This document shows positions 60,114-64,000 of a stretch of 64,000 nucleotides of DNA, in pieces. Each line of letters begins with the position of its first letter. Positions within the stretch are counted from its first letter, which is position 1. This stretch comes from Parvularcula bermudensis HTCC2503 (lineage in GTDB: Bacteria > Pseudomonadota > Alphaproteobacteria > Caulobacterales > Parvularculaceae). Under the pieces are notes generated by a model. It was not told where the DNA came from. It searched no databases and was given only the letters and a program-made list of their open reading frames with translations. Location of the stretch: NCBI RefSeq assembly GCF_000152825.2, contig NC_014414.1:1054001-1118000 (forward strand). The letters are read 5' to 3'. Position numbers and translations under genes: made by a program.

Positions 60114-63100
60114 CAGAAGTCGCCCCGAGATAGGCCCAGCTTGGTAACCTCTACGATCCGCTCGCAGACTTCCTTGGCTCGCTCTAACCCGATCGGCTTG
60201 AAGAGAAGCGGGAGCACTTTCTTGCGAATAGCCGCTTCGATATTCTGCGGGTTCAGCGAGTTCTCGGCCACGGAGTCAACGACGATGTTGTCGATTTGCA
60301 GGCTAACCTCAGCGAGCCTTGAGACGTCTTCGCGCTCGAACTCGTTGCCAAGGACGATCTTGAAAATCCCGAAGTACGCCGCTGCGTGCTTGTTCTCCCC
60401 GAGCGACGGCGGAATGCCGTCGACTCTGCGTTCATTCACTTCTGCCTCGAAGTCCTTGAAGAGAGCGTATTGCTTGAATGGGTGCTCAAAAAGCGCATCC
60501 GCATCTTCAATGGCTTGCCTCAGCAACTCGGAAAAATAAGCCTGTGCGTAAGGATCGTCCGCAAGGTCCTGTTCAATGGTACGCTTCACCCGCGAACGGA
60601 TGATGTCCGTTTCGTTCTTCAGCTTCTCCGGCGTCCATTCTTCAGCACGATCCTTTTGACCTAGATTGTTGACAACATAAACGCCGTCCGCCTCCTGGAT
60701 TTCCTCGCCCAGCACATAGCGATCAACAAGCCGCCTGATCTGATCCTCATAGGCACTGAAATCGACAGTCTCTTGAGCGTCGCGCTTGGCGATACGACGT
60801 AACTCGCTGAAGAACTTGAGATCGCGCTTGTAGGTCTGAATTTGTTGTTCGGAGACGGAAGCGTCGTCGAAGAACGAGCGTGAACCGAGTGCGATCTTCA
60901 GGCAGATACCGAATTCGGTCAGCGCCTCGTAAAAGTCCTCTCTAACCTTCTGGTTGTCATCGACAGCATCTCCATTCTCGTCCTGTTCGTATTTGGGGAT
61001 GAGCACCCGTCGGTATTGCTCTAGATCGGCGCGGTTTTTAACGCCCGAGAACACGGACAGAAGTTTTTCATGAAGAGCGGGGAGCCGCTTGTACTCCGTT
61101 GAGACATCGGAATAGAGGCCTTGCAGGTCGTCTAAATCAAATCCGGCCTGCGTTCTCTCCGCGAGGTCCTGGTAGCCGTCGATGGCCGTATCTAGCTCTT
61201 TGAGGATTCCTCGGTAGTCGATCAGGAGACCATATTTTTTCTGTTCATGCAGGCGGTTCACGCGAGCGATGGCCTGAATGATATTGTGGTGCTTGAGAGG
61301 TTTGTCGATGTAGAGGACTGCATTTCTTGGTTCGTCGAAACCAGTCAGCAGTTTGTCGACGACAATCAGGATGTCTGGTGCGCCTGGCTCCGAGAATGCC
61401 TCAATGATGTCCCGCTCATAGTCCTCAGGATCGCATTTGACGTTGTCCTTCCACCATTGCTGAACCTCCGGCAGTTCAGCCTCGTCAACATCCTCATGCC
61501 CCTCGCGAGTGTCTGGTGGTGAAATGACGACGGCGCTCGTTACTAGCCCCGTGGCGTCCAGCGCCTTCTTGTATCGAATTGCCGACAGCTTGCTATCCGT
61601 CGCGAGCTGCCCCTTTAGGTCTTTGCCCAGCGCTTTGAAATTCTCATTGAAATGGACTGCGATATCCCAAGCGATGAGATCAATTCGGTTCGCTGACCCG
61701 TAGAGCTGGCCTTTCTTGCCGTACTTTTCTTTGAGGTCGCTCTTCTGTTGGTCGGTCAATGCCACAGTGATCTTGTCGAACCAGTTGTCGATCGCCTTCT
61801 CGTTGATGTCGAGGACAGGTCGGCGCTCTTCGTACAGGAGTGGTGTTACAGTGCCGTCCTCGACGGCGCGCTGCATCGTGTACGCATGGACGATGGGGCC
61901 GAATTTGTTGGTCGTCTTATCGTCTTTCAGGAGCGGGGTGCCCGTGAACGCGACATAGGACGCGTTAGGCAGGGCTTTGCGCATCCTCTCATGGTTCTCT
62001 CCGCTCTGGCTGCGGTGACCTTCATCGATCAAGACGATGATGTTCTCGCTGGGATTGTAGCACTCAGGCAGCTTCGACGCGGTTCCGAATTTGTTGATGA
62101 TCGAAAAGATGATCCGCTCGTTGCCTTTGCCGATGCGTTTTGCGAGGTCTCTGCCCGTCGAGGCCTTAGCGCGGCTCTCTTCTTTCTTGCCGGCGCTTGT
62201 GTTTCCCAAAGCGCCACCTGTCAGGAAGGTTCGGGCAAGCTGCTTTTCCAGATCGACCCTGTCCGTGACCACGACCACGCGGCATTCAGTCAGGTTTTGG
62301 TGCAGGAGCAACGCCTTGCACAAAAAGACCATCGTAAAGCTCTTACCAGAGCCCGTGGTATGCCAGATAACGCCGCCTTCGCGTCCTCCGTCAGGGCGTA
62401 TGTGAGAAATGCGGTCTATCAGCGCCTTGATCCCGAAGACCTGCTGGTAACGGGCGGCGATCTTTCCAACTTTCTTATCGAACAGGATGAAGAAGCGGAC
62501 GAACTCCAGGAATCGATCTTTGGACAGCAGGCTGACCAACATACGGTCTTGGTCGGTAACGAATTGCTCGCCAGTCCACAGGCTACGAAAATGCTCCTGA
62601 ACGGACTTCGGTTTATCGAAGAGCAGAGCATCACGGGCTTCGAGTGACAGAGGTTTGTTTTTCACTTCTTTGAAGTGCGCTTCCGACAGCTCTTCTTCTC
62701 TCCAGCCCGCCCAAAACTTCTTGGGTGTCTTCGTGGTGGCGTACCGCCCTTCAAGACCGCTGATCGACATCAGCAATTGTGAGTAGGCAAAAAGCTCGGG
62801 AATTTCGTCAGGCTTCTGATTGCGGATGTTCTGGCTTATGCCCTCGTCGATCATCGACTTGTTGGGATTGCCGGAATCGGGGCGTTTCGCCTCGATCACG
62901 ACGAGAGGAATTCCGTTCACGAAACAGACGATGTCTGGGCGACGGGTGCGCGTACCATCGGTGGCAAGCACCTCAAATTCCTCTGTGACCGTGAAGTCAT
63001 TGTTGGAAGGGTCAAGCCAGTCGATCACTGGTATCGTTGGAGAGTGCTTCTTACCGTCGACGAATTCGGTCACTGTGATGCCGAGCGTCAGGGCATTGTA

Positions 63101-63388
63101 AAGGCGTTCGTTTGCCGTCAGCAGGCCTTCTTGTAAGTGCGGCGAAGTTAGATCGCGTACGATCTGATCGATCGCATTTGTCGACAGCGGATAAGATTGC
63201 CCTTTGTATTCGAAACGCCGCTTTTTGAGCTGCTCGACGAGAATTCCCTTCAGGACGACAGCCTTGTTGCCTTCACGTCGTTTCAGGCACTCGACGGTCG
63301 GCATGAATCTCCAGCCGAGGGAAATAAGCGTCTGCAGAGCGGGGACGTGTGCGGAATATTGCTCGGCGGTGTTCGGCGTATAACTCAT
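60113..63388 (-). CDS. hsdR: Type I restriction enzyme HsdR subunit
   Basis: This 1091-residue restriction and translocation subunit has an N-terminal PD-(D/E)XK nuclease (RRPDIVCFVNGIP, then VVIEAKRPD, about residues 150-170). Two RecA-like motor domains follow, with Walker A HTTGSGKSFTMVFL (about 345) and motif II VLIDEGHRSQSGE (about 455). Later motifs are AFTGTPLLKDD and IVVDKLLTGFDEP. The C-terminal helical domain should bind the HsdM/HsdS core. The hsdM and hsdS genes are not in the window and are expected to the right. The ATG overlaps the upstream HAD gene by four bases. Confidence 0.95.
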   Translation of the reverse strand: MSYTPNTAEQYSAHVPALQTLISLGWRFMPTVECLKRREGNKAVVLKGILVEQLKKRRFEYKGQSYPLSTNAIDQIVRDLTSPHLQEGLLTANERLYNALTLGITVTEFVDGKKHSPTIPVIDWLDPSNNDFTVTEEFEVLATDGTRTRRPDIVCFVNGIPLVVIEAKRPDSGNPNKSMIDEGISQNIRNQKPDEIPELFAYSQLLMSISGLEGRYATTKTPKKFWAGWREEELSEAHFKEVKNKPLSLEARDALLFDKPKSVQEHFRSLWTGEQFVTDQDRMLVSLLSKDRFLEFVRFFILFDKKVGKIAARYQQVFGIKALIDRISHIRPDGGREGGVIWHTTGSGKSFTMVFLCKALLLHQNLTECRVVVVTDRVDLEKQLARTFLTGGALGNTSAGKKEESRAKASTGRDLAKRIGKGNERIIFSIINKFGTASKLPECYNPSENIIVLIDEGHRSQSGENHERMRKALPNASYVAFTGTPLLKDDKTTNKFGPIVHAYTMQRAVEDGTVTPLLYEERRPVLDINEKAIDNWFDKITVALTDQQKSDLKEKYGKKGQLYGSANRIDLIAWDIAVHFNENFKALGKDLKGQLATDSKLSAIRYKKALDATGLVTSAVVISPPDTREGHEDVDEAELPEVQQWWKDNVKCDPEDYERDIIEAFSEPGAPDILIVVDKLLTGFDEPRNAVLYIDKPLKHHNIIQAIARVNRLHEQKKYGLLIDYRGILKELDTAIDGYQDLAERTQAGFDLDDLQGLYSDVSTEYKRLPALHEKLLSVFSGVKNRADLEQYRRVLIPKYEQDENGDAVDDNQKVREDFYEALTEFGICLKIALGSRSFFDDASVSEQQIQTYKRDLKFFSELRRIAKRDAQETVDFSAYEDQIRRLVDRYVLGEEIQEADGVYVVNNLGQKDRAEEWTPEKLKNETDIIRSRVKRTIEQDLADDPYAQAYFSELLRQAIEDADALFEHPFKQYALFKDFEAEVNERRVDGIPPSLGENKHAAAYFGIFKIVLGNEFEREDVSRLAEVSLQIDNIVVDSVAENSLNPQNIEAAIRKKVLPLLFKPIGLERAKEVCERIVEVTKLGLSRGDF

Positions 63389-64000
63389 GACGGTCTATAC
63401 CCTTCCGCTCGGGCAATGCGTCCGAGTATCCCCTTCAGCAAGATGTCTAGATGCGCATTTTCGGAGTAGTCGGCTGGGGCGACGAAATTAACTCGACCGT
63501 CAGAAATCAATCGATGGATTTTCTCTAGGGCGCGAGAATCTCTTTTAGGGTCGTACGCCGCTATAGATTGCCCTCCGTAGTGAGAGGTCATCTTCATGGC
63601 GGGTATATCGGTGTCGCCGTCACCGATGAAGATCATTCTAGAAAACGGAATTGGGCGCTCAGCTTCAGGCATGAACGCGTTGATGGCATCGTTGTCCCAG
63701 ACGCTGTCGATCCCCTTGTTGATCCTAAAGAGAAACTGGGTCTTCGTAGTGTAGTTGATGGCGAGACTGGGCCACTCTGCTTCGCCATTTTCGTTGTAGA
63801 TGTATCGGGAGGCAAATATCCCCTTGAAGTCGCCCGCTATGGGTGATCCTTCGATCATCTCCTGTGTTCCAGACGAGACGATGTAGTGCTCAACCTGCAA
63901 GCCGCGCTCTGACGCAAACGCGTTTATCCGCTCGAACCAGCTATGATCTGCCAGGCCATCAAACAGCTCCGATGAGCCGCCGTGGGATTTCAGTTTGTCC
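63385..64000 (-). CDS. HAD-family phosphatase (partial)
   Basis: This reading frame is open to the right edge, so its N-terminus is missing. Motif II is IVSSGTQEMIEG and motifs III/IV IFIGDGDTDIPAMKM, both typical of haloacid dehalogenase-type phosphatases, possibly acting on a phosphorylated small molecule or protein. The C-terminus is FVAPADYSENAHLDILLKGI. Only the stop end is secure. It overlaps hsdR by four bases, so it belongs to the restriction operon. HAD genes in such operons have no settled function. Confidence 0.8.
   Translation of the reverse strand, partial: DKLKSHGGSSELFDGLADHSWFERINAFASERGLQVEHYIVSSGTQEMIEGSPIAGDFKGIFASRYIYNENGEAEWPSLAINYTTKTQFLFRINKGIDSVWDNDAINAFMPEAERPIPFSRMIFIGDGDTDIPAMKMTSHYGGQSIAAYDPKRDSRALEKIHRLISDGRVNFVAPADYSENAHLDILLKGILGRIARAEGYRPS

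Overview
The window comes from an alphaproteobacterium. Ribosomal protein S15, RsmB, an AmpG-type permease and a GC-rich core support this; I cannot name the genus from sequence alone. Positions 1-5580 are ordinary chromosome: ampG (partial), rpsO, a two-component pair, rsmB and a secreted YbjN-like protein.

From about 5,621 to 52,120 lies an integrative and conjugative element (ICE) of the Mesorhizobium symbiosis-island type (RlxS relaxase plus Trb mating channel). It sits in a tRNA-Arg(CCG) gene. The 5' half of the original tRNA is stranded at 5581-5621, and a complete tRNA-Arg(CCG) stands at 52084-52160 next to a tyrosine integrase (50386-51651). A second complete tRNA-Arg(CCG) is at 5801-5877. 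The backbone reads: small ORFs with ArdA and a ParB-like protein, DUF736, an FseA-like activator, an RdfS-like excisionase, TraF, RlxS, TraG, a CopG-like protein, TrbB-C-D-E-J-L-F-G-I, DUF2274 and DUF736.

Cargo interrupts this backbone at three points. A complete type 1 BREX operon (brxR-A-B-C-pglX-pglZ-brxL, opposite strand) sits between rlxS and traG. A large SF1 helicase gene and an IS3-family insertion sequence separate the CopG-like gene from trbB. Between the end of the transfer operon and the integrase lie an RsAgo-like, catalytically inactive Argonaute with a PD-(D/E)XK nuclease partner and an AbiE toxin-antitoxin pair. The ICE therefore carries several anti-invader systems as well as an anti-restriction protein (ArdA).

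Right of 52160 a different mobile region begins. It has a large serine recombinase whose reading frame runs antisense through the same tRNA, small zinc-ribbon and unknown genes, a TraD/TraG-like coupling ATPase, an unknown two-gene unit with an ankyrin-like partner (57346-58874), and a type I restriction block (YgjP-like metalloprotease, HsdR, HAD phosphatase) that runs off the right edge. Two unrelated recombinases thus converge on one tRNA gene, with mobile DNA stacked on both sides.
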